Assembly: GCA_017625615.1 (NCBI GenBank)
Contig: JAGAKP010000067.1
Coordinates: forward strand, 1-41,122
Length of the DNA: 41,122 nucleotides
Origin: Clostridia bacterium
Lineage (GTDB): Bacteria > Bacillota > Clostridia > Oscillospirales > CAG-382
Reading direction: 5' to 3'
Made by a program: the position numbers and the translations under genes. Shown one piece after another: positions 1 through 9,105 of this stretch; position 1 is the stretch's first letter, and each line of letters begins with the position of its first letter. The notes under the pieces were generated by a model. The model had not been told where the DNA came from. It was given only the letters and a program-made list of their open reading frames with translations, and did not search any database.

Positions 1-1092
1 CTCAACACCCTCGATAAGGGTACGCTGACCGAAGAGGTACATAATGAGAAGCGGGATGAGTATGAGGATACCTGCACCGTTTCTGATAGCGGTCTCGTAA
101 GCGACCTGACCTGCATAGTCGGTATTAAGGGACTTAGGAATAGCGGTGATACCGCTGAGAAGTATGTTACCGCCGGATGCGGGCATAAACACGTCGGTAT
201 AGAAGGTATCTGTCCACTGCCACGAGAAGGAGAACATAAAGATGGTAACCATCATCGTCATAGACATGGGCAGAATGATTCGTACGAACGTCTTTATAAC
301 GCCTGCACCGTCAACGTAAGCTGCTTCTTCCAATTCATCGGGAACGCCGTTGTAGTACTGACGCATCATAAAGATATACAAACCGTTCTTAAACGCAAGA
401 CCGGTGAGCGAAAGGATCGCCATAGGCCAATATGTATTAAGAGTGTTAGGTATAAGCTTAATGAAGTCGGTAAATGCCTGATAGGTTTCCTTGGTGATAG
501 ATTCACCGTCAAACAGGTTGAAGATCCAACCGTTTAACTGCGGTATGATACCGATAAGATCGAAATATCTGAAACGGAGTATCATTGCCTGACGAATGGT
601 TTCGTGAGGAACGACCATGGTGAATATAACGAGGAGGAAGAGGAGTCCCTTGAACTTGAACTTGAACTTTGCAAAGCCGTAGCCAACGATAGTACAGATA
701 AGAGTCTGGGTAACACCGCAGAGCAAGGAAAGCGTAGCGGTATTGAACAGAGCGGTAAAGTACTTGTTATCGTTGATAATAGCCTTGTAGGTGTCCAGAG
801 TCCAGTTACGGGGAATCATAACAACGGTAGTATCAACAAAGTCTTCCGCAGCCATAAGAGACGAGGTGACCTTGGAGAAGTAAGGATAGATGATTACGTA
901 GGAAATACCGATGAGAAGAACTAATCTGAATATTACCCACACCAGCTTCTTTACGAAGAACATATTAAAGTATTTAGCCTTAACACGTTCCCAAAAACCG
1001 GTTTCAGAGTCTATCTTTGCGTTACCTGTAGCAACTTTTTCGGGTTTCTTGGATCTTGTAAAAAGTCCTTTGATTTTTTCGATAAAGCTCAT
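1..1092 (-). CDS. Carbohydrate ABC transporter permease, MalG type (3' end beyond the window)
   Basis: Integral membrane subunit of a sugar importer of the binding-protein-dependent type. The gene starts at ATG 1092 with GGAGG upstream and stays open to position 1, so the last residues are missing; 364 codons are visible. The protein has an N-terminal cytoplasmic stretch, a first hydrophobic segment at about residues 40-65 and several later ones. Near residue 255 it carries the EAA loop (EEAAYVDGAG followed by ILPMS) that contacts the ATPase. It lies 11 bases after the MalF-type gene and forms the second permease pair of the operon. The substrate cannot be read from the sequence. The family call is firm. 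Confidence 0.93.
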   Translation of the reverse strand, partial: MSFIEKIKGLFTRSKKPEKVATGNAKIDSETGFWERVKAKYFNMFFVKKLVWVIFRLVLLIGISYVIIYPYFSKVTSSLMAAEDFVDTTVVMIPRNWTLDTYKAIINDNKYFTALFNTATLSLLCGVTQTLICTIVGYGFAKFKFKFKGLLFLLVIFTMVVPHETIRQAMILRFRYFDLIGIIPQLNGWIFNLFDGESITKETYQAFTDFIKLIPNTLNTYWPMAILSLTGLAFKNGLYIFMMRQYYNGVPDELEEAAYVDGAGVIKTFVRIILPMSMTMMVTIFMFSFSWQWTDTFYTDVFMPASGGNILLSGITAIPKSLNTDYAGQVAYETAIRNGAGILILIPLLIMYLFGQRTLIEGVE

Positions 1093-1103
1093 ATTGCACC
1101 TCC

Positions 1104-2114
1104 TTACTTATCGCGGCGCTGATAGAATACGAACAGCGACGCAAAAGCAGCACAAACCGCAAGAATAATGATAACGATAAGGAAGTACAGCCAAGACATT
1201 GCAGTACCAACGGGTTTACCGTTAGGCTGGTTGCTTGCAGAGGTAATGAAGGACATCATTACGTTTGACTTGGTTGTAAAGGAGTCAATAATGGTGTATA
1301 CGAGGTTAACCAGAATCATGGGGCTGATCATCGGGAAGGTGATCTTCCAGAAGGTTTCCCAACCGGTTGCACCCTCAACCTTACAGGATTCGTATATCGA
1401 AGGAGATATAGACTGAAGTGCTGCAAGGAAGATAAGCATCTGAACACCGGAGCGGTTAACGATATCGTATACGTTGTTAGCCCACTGGCTTACTATGCCG
1501 GCAAGCTCTGCACCGATCTTCATCGAGCCGAAGAAACGCTCAACGTCGATAGCGCTGATAATTTCAGAGCCTACGTTGGTAGCGCCCTGAACACCGTCCT
1601 GACCGATCTGAGAAATGTTTTCGCCGGCTTCAGCAATTATGTTCTGAAGGTCGATAGATTCGATAATACCGGTAGAAACGATAACGGGAACGAAGAAGAT
1701 TGCACGGAAGGCTGCTCTACCCTTCATATCCTGGTTAAGCAGAATTGCCATAAACAGAGAGAATATGATGATTGCGGGTATATCGAACGCCATTCCGCCA
1801 AGACACTCAACGAGTGTCTTGACAAAATCCGCATCTTCAAACAAAGCGTAAGAATAATTCTTGAAGCCTACCCAAGTAAGAACCTGACCGATATCCTCGT
1901 AAGCGATGGAGCTGAAGGATATCTGGATGGAGGAAATTATCATGGGAAGATAAATGAGAACAAATCCAAGAAGGAAAGGAAGTATAAACAGCCAGCCGAA
2001 TACGGACTTCTGCTTTTCAAGAGATTTGGACTTTCTCTTTTTGGTCTTTAAAGGCTTAACTTCAACTGTGGTCTGATCATTAAGAACCTGATCTTTTTTA
2101 AGCGCCTTATCCAT
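1104..2114 (-). CDS. Sugar ABC transporter permease, MalF type
   Basis: Membrane subunit (336 aa) of a sugar importer, partner of the MalG-type protein encoded just downstream. The N-terminus is lysine-rich and cytoplasmic, followed by a first membrane span near residues 40-65. The EAA-loop equivalent is YESCKVEGATGWETFWKITF near residue 242, where the usual EAA reads ESC/VEGA. An extra region at about residues 155-210 before the EAA loop makes it longer than the 312-aa paralogue encoded at 8153-9091. The start has CCTCC upstream in window orientation, a good ribosome binding site. The gap to the DUF5696-like gene upstream is 11 bases, so it is co-transcribed. Confidence 0.92.
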   Translation of the reverse strand: MDKALKKDQVLNDQTTVEVKPLKTKKRKSKSLEKQKSVFGWLFILPFLLGFVLIYLPMIISSIQISFSSIAYEDIGQVLTWVGFKNYSYALFEDADFVKTLVECLGGMAFDIPAIIIFSLFMAILLNQDMKGRAAFRAIFFVPVIVSTGIIESIDLQNIIAEAGENISQIGQDGVQGATNVGSEIISAIDVERFFGSMKIGAELAGIVSQWANNVYDIVNRSGVQMLIFLAALQSISPSIYESCKVEGATGWETFWKITFPMISPMILVNLVYTIIDSFTTKSNVMMSFITSASNQPNGKPVGTAMSWLYFLIVIIILAVCAAFASLFVFYQRRDK

Positions 2115-2125
2115 TGTATCCCCTC

Positions 2126-5029
2126 CTATTTAGATTTCTTGCCGTTAGCGTCAAGCTTGATAAAGTTTTCGCCTTCGACAGTGTATTCAGTACCATCAAC
2201 GTCAACGGTTACGGAAGTAAGCTTGTAGTTGATGATGTAAGAAACGCCGTTGCTGTAGGTTACCTTAACAACGTCATATTCGTCATCAAGGAATTCGTGG
2301 TTAACGATGGAAGCAGTCTTAACGTCTGCGAGTGCTGCGTTAAGCTCATTATAGGTAGCAACCATATCGTTAAGCCAGATGTTGTAACGTACAGAGTAGT
2401 AACCGGATACTTCGTACCAGGAATTGTACTTCTTAAGCTCGGAAGTATTTTCGATAGCGAATACGAAGTAAGGGTTAGCGCCGTTTTCGATAGTCTTAAG
2501 TACGGTGTAGCGATAGTCACCTGCAAGGTTGATGGGCTCGCCTGCGTACTCGATATAGCCGTGAAGAACCATACCTGTGAAGGGTACGCTGGTTGCGGAA
2601 TACTGGTATCCGGAGTCATCAAGTGCGATATTAACGATATCGGTTACGTAAGGGAACGCATAAGCGTTACCGCCGCTTACCATTACGTTGCCGTTGTCGT
2701 TCTTGATCTTTTCAAGAAGCTTGGTGGTGAGTATCTTGGTATCTTCGCGGTTGTAGGGTTCATCCTCGTCAAAGTCGGAAGAAAGAGCTTCGCCGAGAGC
2801 GCCAACGGAAATAGCGCCTGCGTTATACTCCTTGTATTCTTCCCAAGAGTTGGTATAGAATCTGTCCATTACGCTTGCGGAGATAATACCCATACCGGAA
2901 GTGCCGTAGCCCTGATAAAGTGCATCGTAATACTGATGTCTTGCATAACGGTCGTTAATAGTCTTGGCAAGGTCCTTTGACTGAGAGAAACCGTCAAACC
3001 ACTTATCGTGGTGAGCATAAACGAAGTCAAAATCAGGATATACGGTTGCGCCGCTCTTGCTTGCATACTCGATAAGCTTCTTGAGTCCTTCTTCGCCGCC
3101 GATAACGTCCTCAACGTCAACGCCGTTGGGAACGGTATAGCCGATACCGCCGTCCTGCCAGCCCATAAGTCTGAGCTTAACGTTGGAGATATCTGCCTTG
3201 TCGCCGAGAAGCTCGAGCATTTCGATGATCTTATCGAAGCTGGAGAGAGACATCATCTTAAGCACGGGAATACCGAGAACGGAAGAAGATGTTTCAAGAG
3301 CGCAAAGGGTTTCGATGTAAAGAGGAATGTCTTCTGCGGTCTTTTCCTCGTCGATTGCGGTGAGCACGCCCTTGTTGATAAGGTAGTTACGGTAGATGTT
3401 AGCCATACCGGAAACTGAGGATTCTTCATCGTTAAGAAGGAATACTCTTACCTTATAATCCTTGGTGTACTTACGTTCACATTCAACGGTCCAGGTAGAA
3501 GCACTACCTGCGGAAAGACCTGCGTCAAGAGAAATGTTATCGGAAGGACGGGGGTTGATGGTACCGTAGCAGGAAACGAACATGTGGGTTGCACCGCCGT
3601 TTTCGATGGTAAGGTTAACCAGAGATTCGCCTTCTTCAACAACTGCAAAGTAACCGTTCTTGATATACTTTGTAGTTTCTACCTTAACCTCGTTTCCGTC
3701 CTCGTCAAGCTCGGTGGAAACGATCTTTTCGGTATAAGAGTTGTTCTTGGTCTCAACAATGCCGAAGACGGGAAGTCTTACAGCCTGCTTGTTGGAGCCG
3801 CTGATCTCACGGTATGCGTAATCCTGTCCGTAAACCTTATTGGTATTCTTGAACTGAGTACCGATAATATCGGAGAAGTTGATTACAGTACCGGAGCCGT
3901 CTGCGGAGAACACGAAGCCTTCGTTGTTAACAACGTTGCCGGTGCCCGCATAAGGAAGAATGATTATATTCTTAAGAGAATATGTGGAAGAATCGAAACG
4001 AACGTTACCCATGTTACAACGGATGGAGAGTCCGTCACCGTCAAGCTTATACTCGAGAGCGAGCTTGAACTGTGCGGGAGCTTCGTCCTTGTTAACATAT
4101 TCAACTTCGTCGTGGTCGATCTGCAACTGCTCAAGAGAGTAGTCGGTATACATCTTAAGCCAGCCCTCAAGAGTCTTAAGCTCCTGAACGGAGATAGCAG
4201 GTTCGCACACTGCTATGGGGAACTGCTCACAGATGGGGTACTTTTTCTTGTACTCTTCTTTACTCTTATCAGAAATGTTGGGGTCGTTTACGTCCTTAAT
4301 GGTATAGAAGGATTCGAAACGGTTGGCAGGTCTGGTCTCGGTGCAGTTGGTTCTGATCTGCTCGAGGAGTGCCTGGAACTTTTCAAGCTTGATTACACGA
4401 GGTACCATATAGGTATTCTCTGCACGACCGAGCTTATACTCAACACGGATGCCGTTAGCTATCTTCTTAACGGTGATCTGATTGTTCTTTGCAGAGTCTT
4501 TATAAGAGTTCATTTCGTTTTCGGTGTTGCTGGAACTCTTATCAACGTATTTGATAATAAGCTGAGAATAAAGCTGCTGCTTGATAGAGTCGGTAGAAGC
4601 GTTTTTGGAAGGGCTGGTACTTGCACCTGCGTTATAGGGGTTGGAGCACCAATAGGACTGATACAAATATATATCGTCTCCGCTCTTCTCAAACTTGCCA
4701 TCTACGGGATCGTTACAGCGGAGCACGATAACTTCGCCGGTAAGCTTATCCACGTACAAAGCATAAGGGATAGCCTCGGTAGGCTCGAGATAAAGCTCAA
4801 GCCTATCGAGAGAGGTGTTACCTAAAATCCTGGATTTGACGCTGGAAAAGCTTACGGACATATATGCAGGTCCTTTGGTTTCCCAAATGTCAACGGTTAC
4901 ACTTTCTTCATCGTCGGCAGAGGATTCGCCGTCAGCGAAAGCAACGAGGCCGGAAACGGAAGAAAGCACAGGCAGACAGAGCAGCAAGCAGAGCGCGAAT
5001 GCCAGAATTGATTTAAATATTTTACTCAT
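2126..5029 (-). CDS. Secreted DUF5696-like protein, probable glycoside-hydrolase-like enzyme or glycan-binding protein
   Basis: A 967-aa exported protein with a signal peptide at about residues 1-32 (hydrophobic core ending VAFA-DGE). The N-terminal half looks like a beta-rich domain, with phrases such as YVDKLTGEVIV and a later YWCSNPY. From about residue 565 to 825 there is a probable alpha/beta barrel, including YPDFDFVYAH and VLHGYIEYAG, a layout seen in several glycosidase families. The C-terminus (about 915-960) is beta-rich and contains VTYSNGVSYIINY. I associate this architecture with DUF5696 proteins found beside sugar ABC transporters, from memory of the family rather than a search. 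Enzymatic activity is an inference because I cannot place catalytic acids with confidence. It has a good GGAG ribosome binding site and sits 15 bases after the Yip1-like gene in the same operon. Confidence 0.7.
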   Translation of the reverse strand: MSKIFKSILAFALCLLLCLPVLSSVSGLVAFADGESSADDEESVTVDIWETKGPAYMSVSFSSVKSRILGNTSLDRLELYLEPTEAIPYALYVDKLTGEVIVLRCNDPVDGKFEKSGDDIYLYQSYWCSNPYNAGASTSPSKNASTDSIKQQLYSQLIIKYVDKSSSNTENEMNSYKDSAKNNQITVKKIANGIRVEYKLGRAENTYMVPRVIKLEKFQALLEQIRTNCTETRPANRFESFYTIKDVNDPNISDKSKEEYKKKYPICEQFPIAVCEPAISVQELKTLEGWLKMYTDYSLEQLQIDHDEVEYVNKDEAPAQFKLALEYKLDGDGLSIRCNMGNVRFDSSTYSLKNIIILPYAGTGNVVNNEGFVFSADGSGTVINFSDIIGTQFKNTNKVYGQDYAYREISGSNKQAVRLPVFGIVETKNNSYTEKIVSTELDEDGNEVKVETTKYIKNGYFAVVEEGESLVNLTIENGGATHMFVSCYGTINPRPSDNISLDAGLSAGSASTWTVECERKYTKDYKVRVFLLNDEESSVSGMANIYRNYLINKGVLTAIDEEKTAEDIPLYIETLCALETSSSVLGIPVLKMMSLSSFDKIIEMLELLGDKADISNVKLRLMGWQDGGIGYTVPNGVDVEDVIGGEEGLKKLIEYASKSGATVYPDFDFVYAHHDKWFDGFSQSKDLAKTINDRYARHQYYDALYQGYGTSGMGIISASVMDRFYTNSWEEYKEYNAGAISVGALGEALSSDFDEDEPYNREDTKILTTKLLEKIKNDNGNVMVSGGNAYAFPYVTDIVNIALDDSGYQYSATSVPFTGMVLHGYIEYAGEPINLAGDYRYTVLKTIENGANPYFVFAIENTSELKKYNSWYEVSGYYSVRYNIWLNDMVATYNELNAALADVKTASIVNHEFLDDEYDVVKVTYSNGVSYIINYKLTSVTVDVDGTEYTVEGENFIKLDANGKKSK

Positions 5030-5044
5030 ATTGCCACTCCTTTC

Positions 5045-7216
5045 TTATGACCATCTGTATGAAAGCTCAGTATAAATGTTATAGAAGAAGGTAAATACCT
5101 TGCTGAGCAAGCTTGTAAACAGAACGGCAACAAACATTACAAACATCATAAAGATGATTGTCGCAACGGTGATAATTACGTTCTTGAACAGACCGTAATC
5201 GTGAATGACCATCATACCAAAGAAGAGGAGGAGTCCTGTCCAAGCCCAAGCGATGGTTTCGATCATTGTAAGAAGTCCCTGCTCGCTTACGGTAACGAAG
5301 TTGGAGATCATTACGGTAGGAAGAACGAGCATAACTACGGGAAGCAGAGAATAGCAGGAAGCTATGTAAACGTCGGTAAGACTTCCCTCGCCGTCAAACA
5401 GCGTGGTAAGACACCAGTTGGAGATAGTCCAAAGGGCTACGGGGAGCACGATGGAGGATATCTGGAGTACATAGTTAACGCCGGTTCCCTCATACTTGTT
5501 GTAGAGGAAGCCTCTGCCTATAGACTGATAAACGAAGGTGAAAACGGTAAGGAGAAGTATGATGGTAGCGCCACGTACGGAGCCGCGCTTTTCGTGCTTC
5601 AGATCCCAGAAGCCGTCAAAGGGGTGTACGATAACGTGGAAGCCGTAGCAGACCTCCTCATACCACTTACGTTTTTCGGAGTACTTTTCACCGCGCTTAT
5701 TAACCTTGTTGACCCATTTAGCAAAGAGAAGAACTGCTACGAGAACAACGATGATCACTAAAGCGAGGATCCAAAGGTTGGTCTCCATCCAATCCTTACG
5801 GTAGAGACGGTAAGCTTCAGAATAGCTGGCCTGATCGTATGCGTACTTGTAGTACTGCATTGCGGTTACGTAGTCGCCTTCGCGGTACTTAGCATCACCG
5901 ATAGCGATGTAAGCCTGGTCGAAGTTGTTATTTCTCTGAAGAATAGCGGTATAGTAGTCAACGGATGCTGCATAGTCACCGTCTTCGATGGACTGAACAG
6001 CAGAGATCAAAAGATTACCGTACTCGGTACGCTTATAAACGGTGATAGAAGTGGTGCTTTCGTCAAGAAGCAGCATATAGGGGCCCTGATAATCCATAGC
6101 GGTAAGACGCTGGATGTTACCGAACTGGTCGCCCATATCGCCAAAGGCGAAGAGCAGGTTACCGTTGCTATCGTAGGTAAATACGCGGCTACGCTTCTGG
6201 TCGATGATGGACCAGGTGTTTGCTTCGCCGAGAGCAACGTCAACAACGGTGGAGTTACCGGAAATGGTATACTCGGTGCTGTTGGTAGAAGTAACGGTTA
6301 CTTCACCAGACGGCGGATGGAAGCCGTTTCTGTTAAGAACGTCACTTCCCTTGGGGTTGAGCTTCTTTACGGGAACCTGAGTTACGTCTGCACTCTGGGT
6401 TGCGTAAATAAAGCCGTCAGCATCGATGGTAATATTGTTGTACTCGATGGAAACTACCGCTTCACTGGCATCCTTCTGAGCCTGAGTCTGGAAGTTTCTC
6501 CAGAACATATCCCAAGGATTTGCCTGCTGAGTGATAGCGCCTACGAATCCGTTGAAGGAGCCGTCACGGTTAAGAGAAATGATACCGTAGTTGGTAGCCT
6601 TACCTACAACGTAGATACGTCCTGCAGAGTCAACTGCTACTGCGGAGGGCTTATATACGGAGTTTTCGGGCATTACCTCTGAAACGGGTTCGTGAACGAT
6701 ATCAAGGAAGTTACCAAGCTTATCGAAGATAACGATACGGGACTTTTCGGTATCCGCAACGAAGATTTCAGTCTCGGTTGCGAAAACGCCCTCGGGAGAA
6801 GCCAAGGAATCGGGAACGCCCTGATCGTTGATAAACTCTTTAATGATAAGGTGGAGTCTGTACTGCTCGTCAAGAACGAGGATACGGCTGTTGCCGGTAT
6901 CTGCAATATAGACGTATTCAAGATCGTCTACGTAAACGTCCTTGGGGCTTGCGAGAGGTACGAATTCCTCTGCGCTGTACTTTGCGGAAGCGGGGTTGGT
7001 AGGATCAAGAAGAGATTTCTTGATGCTTGCAGAGGTTATCTGCGTATAAGGAACGTATGCGTGAGGGCTTGCCTGCATCCATGCGTCGATATCATAGGTG
7101 TAGGTGGTGTAAGGAACTCTCGCATCGGCATTGATGGAGAGGTCGGCAGCCACGAAAGCACCGATAAGCACAAAGCAGAGACAAAAGAGGAGAGACTTTG
7201 TGAATATTTTCTTCAT
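5045..7216 (-). CDS. NHL-repeat / TPR / Yip1-like chimeric membrane protein
   Basis: A 723-aa protein with several modules. The signal peptide (about residues 1-32) is followed by an extracytoplasmic beta-propeller built of NHL-type repeats (about 80-380; for example SPKDVYVDDLEYVYIADTGN and SPEGVFATETEIFVADT). Next come two TPR-like helical repeats at about 400-470 (DGDYAASVDYYTAIL and EGDYVTAMQYYKYAYDQ) and a membrane span at about 483-505. The C-terminus (about 520-715) is a Yip1-like domain with several spans, beginning near the phrase HPFDGFWDLKHEKRG. It is encoded between the two permease pairs, 17 bases after the first pair. A role in assembling or tethering the transport or surface-glycan machinery is inference. 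Domain calls rest on repeat patterns and hydrophobicity. Confidence 0.75.
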   Translation of the reverse strand: MKKIFTKSLLFCLCFVLIGAFVAADLSINADARVPYTTYTYDIDAWMQASPHAYVPYTQITSASIKKSLLDPTNPASAKYSAEEFVPLASPKDVYVDDLEYVYIADTGNSRILVLDEQYRLHLIIKEFINDQGVPDSLASPEGVFATETEIFVADTEKSRIVIFDKLGNFLDIVHEPVSEVMPENSVYKPSAVAVDSAGRIYVVGKATNYGIISLNRDGSFNGFVGAITQQANPWDMFWRNFQTQAQKDASEAVVSIEYNNITIDADGFIYATQSADVTQVPVKKLNPKGSDVLNRNGFHPPSGEVTVTSTNSTEYTISGNSTVVDVALGEANTWSIIDQKRSRVFTYDSNGNLLFAFGDMGDQFGNIQRLTAMDYQGPYMLLLDESTTSITVYKRTEYGNLLISAVQSIEDGDYAASVDYYTAILQRNNNFDQAYIAIGDAKYREGDYVTAMQYYKYAYDQASYSEAYRLYRKDWMETNLWILALVIIVVLVAVLLFAKWVNKVNKRGEKYSEKRKWYEEVCYGFHVIVHPFDGFWDLKHEKRGSVRGATIILLLTVFTFVYQSIGRGFLYNKYEGTGVNYVLQISSIVLPVALWTISNWCLTTLFDGEGSLTDVYIASCYSLLPVVMLVLPTVMISNFVTVSEQGLLTMIETIAWAWTGLLLFFGMMVIHDYGLFKNVIITVATIIFMMFVMFVAVLFTSLLSKVFTFFYNIYTELSYRWS

Positions 7217-7233
7217 AATATATATCTCCTCTC

Positions 7234-8151
7234 TTAGTCTTTCATGCCCGAGGTGGACATTGTCTGAATAACGTTACTCTGAGTTACGTAGAATACGGCA
7301 CAGGGTACGATCATCATTACAACGGTAGAAGCAGCAGATACACCGGTACGGGCAACGCCGCTGGTGACGAGCTGGCTGATAGCGTAGTTAAAGGTCTTGA
7401 GCTCTTCGCTGTAAACGTAGGTGCTGGCACCGGAGTTCCACAGATCCTTAAATGCAAAGATTATAAGGGTGATCCACGCGGGCTTAACCATAGGCATTGC
7501 GATCTTCCAGAAAATTCTGAACTCGCCTGCACCGTCGATACGTGCGGATTCAAGAACTGCGTCGGTAACAGAGGATTCCATAAACTGCTTCATAAGGTAC
7601 AGACCGAAGGTCGTACAGCAAGCAGGAATAATAACTGCCCAATAGGTATCGATCATCTTGAGCCAGCTCATAAGCAGGAAGTTGGTGATACCGGTTACGG
7701 TGGAGTTGAACATCAGAGAGTAAACGATGGTCTGGAACATTATGTTTCTGCCGGGGAACGGTATCTTTGCGATAGCGTATGCCGCAAAGGAAGAAAGAAT
7801 AACGTTACCAAAGGTACCGGATACCGAGATAAGCACGGTATTGAAGATGTATCTTGAGAAGGGTACCCAAGAGTCACCCATCAATCTGAAGAGGTCAACG
7901 AAGTTATCGATAACCCATCTGTTGGGGAAAAAGTGAGGCGGGAACAGCCAAAGCTCATCAAGAGGCTTGAAGGACTGACCTATAGCGTATATAACGGGCA
8001 ATGACATTGCAACGGCGCAAAGACAAAGGAAGAAAAGTACGCCGAAGTCGCCGCCTGCGGAACGGTTGATTGAGCGCTTGAATTGCTCCTTGGGCTGTTT
8101 ACCCTTGGCAACACGGCGCATTTCGATTTTCTCGGAAAGTTTCTTAAACAT
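7234..8151 (-). CDS. Carbohydrate ABC transporter permease, MalG type (first pair)
   Basis: Membrane subunit (305 aa) of the first permease pair. Six membrane spans are apparent, the first at about residues 36-57. The EAA loop near residue 205 reads ESARIDGAGEFRIFWKIAMP, close to consensus. The start codon lies one base after the stop of the partner gene (TCATAATATG arrangement), so translational coupling is likely. It shares family and topology with the protein encoded at 1-1092 but differs clearly in sequence, so the two pairs are not a recent duplication. Confidence 0.94.
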   Translation of the reverse strand: MFKKLSEKIEMRRVAKGKQPKEQFKRSINRSAGGDFGVLFFLCLCAVAMSLPVIYAIGQSFKPLDELWLFPPHFFPNRWVIDNFVDLFRLMGDSWVPFSRYIFNTVLISVSGTFGNVILSSFAAYAIAKIPFPGRNIMFQTIVYSLMFNSTVTGITNFLLMSWLKMIDTYWAVIIPACCTTFGLYLMKQFMESSVTDAVLESARIDGAGEFRIFWKIAMPMVKPAWITLIIFAFKDLWNSGASTYVYSEELKTFNYAISQLVTSGVARTGVSAASTVVMMIVPCAVFYVTQSNVIQTMSTSGMKD

Positions 8152-8152
8152 A

Positions 8153-9091
8153 TTATGAACCTACCTTTCTGAGAATTCGTGTGATCAACAGGTTACAACC
8201 TATCATCATAAAGAACAGTATAGTTGCGATAGCGGAAGCGTAACCCATTTCATAACGGGCTCCGCCGTAGTCATCCAGATGGTGCATTATGGTATGTACG
8301 CAATAGTCGGGAGACGGGAAACCAACGAGTGCAGTGATAACGCCGCCGAAGCCGAATGCACCGGTGATGGAGAGGATCGCGGAAAGCATCATCTGAGGAC
8401 GCATGGAAGGAAGAGTGATATACCACAGCTCCTGCCAACGGTTTTTGATACCGTCAATAGCACCTGCTTCGTAAAGGTCCTTATTAACGACCTGGAAACC
8501 TGCAATGAAGGTAAGGAAGCTGGTACCGAGGGAGGTCCACAGAGCAACTACTATAATAAGAGGGAAAATCGTATCTGTATCCTGGAACCAAAGAACGGGC
8601 TCGTTGATGATACCGAATTTAATAAGGTAAGCATTTACAAAGCCGTACTGGTCGCTGGAGAAGAATACAGCCCAGATGAGGTAAACCGCACCGGAAATGG
8701 AGGGTGCATAGAATACCAAAGTAAGGAATGCACGGATCTTCGGACGAAGCTCGTTGATGAACCAAGCGAAGAACAGTGAAAGCAAATAGGATGCGGGACC
8801 GGTAATTACAGCGAATATCAAGGTATTCTTGATAGCGGTGATAAATACTTCGTCGTCGAAGAGGAGACGGATGTAGTTATCGAAGAATACGAATTCGGGG
8901 AACTCCAGCATATTGAATACCGTGAAGCTGAGCACAACGGACAGCACAACAGGTATTACGTAGAACATAATGAAGAGAATGAAGAAGGGAGCTACCATAA
9001 GATAAGCAACCTTATGCTTTCTCATTTCGCCTAAAGTCCAGCTGAAACGGGAAATGTCTTTCCTTACAACTGCTTGCTCTTTTTTAGCCAT
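8153..9091 (-). CDS. Sugar ABC transporter permease, MalF type (first pair)
   Basis: Membrane subunit (312 aa) that should pair with the MalG-type protein encoded next. The N-terminal 28 residues are basic and cytoplasmic, followed by spans from about residue 30. The EAA loop near residue 220 reads LYEAGAIDGIKNRWQELWYI and then TLPSM. The start has a strong GGAGGG site nine bases upstream. The gene follows the solute-binding protein gene by 14 bases, so binding protein and permeases are made from one message. Confidence 0.94.
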   Translation of the reverse strand: MAKKEQAVVRKDISRFSWTLGEMRKHKVAYLMVAPFFILFIMFYVIPVVLSVVLSFTVFNMLEFPEFVFFDNYIRLLFDDEVFITAIKNTLIFAVITGPASYLLSLFFAWFINELRPKIRAFLTLVFYAPSISGAVYLIWAVFFSSDQYGFVNAYLIKFGIINEPVLWFQDTDTIFPLIIVVALWTSLGTSFLTFIAGFQVVNKDLYEAGAIDGIKNRWQELWYITLPSMRPQMMLSAILSITGAFGFGGVITALVGFPSPDYCVHTIMHHLDDYGGARYEMGYASAIATILFFMMIGCNLLITRILRKVGS

Positions 9092-9105
9092 TAGTAATTC
9101 CCTCC

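Noticed and set aside
3584..4825. A 413-codon open frame opposite the DUF5696-like gene, and similar long frames opposite the other operon genes
   Set aside because: No start signals, low-complexity Val/Leu-rich translations, and complete overlap with well-supported genes.
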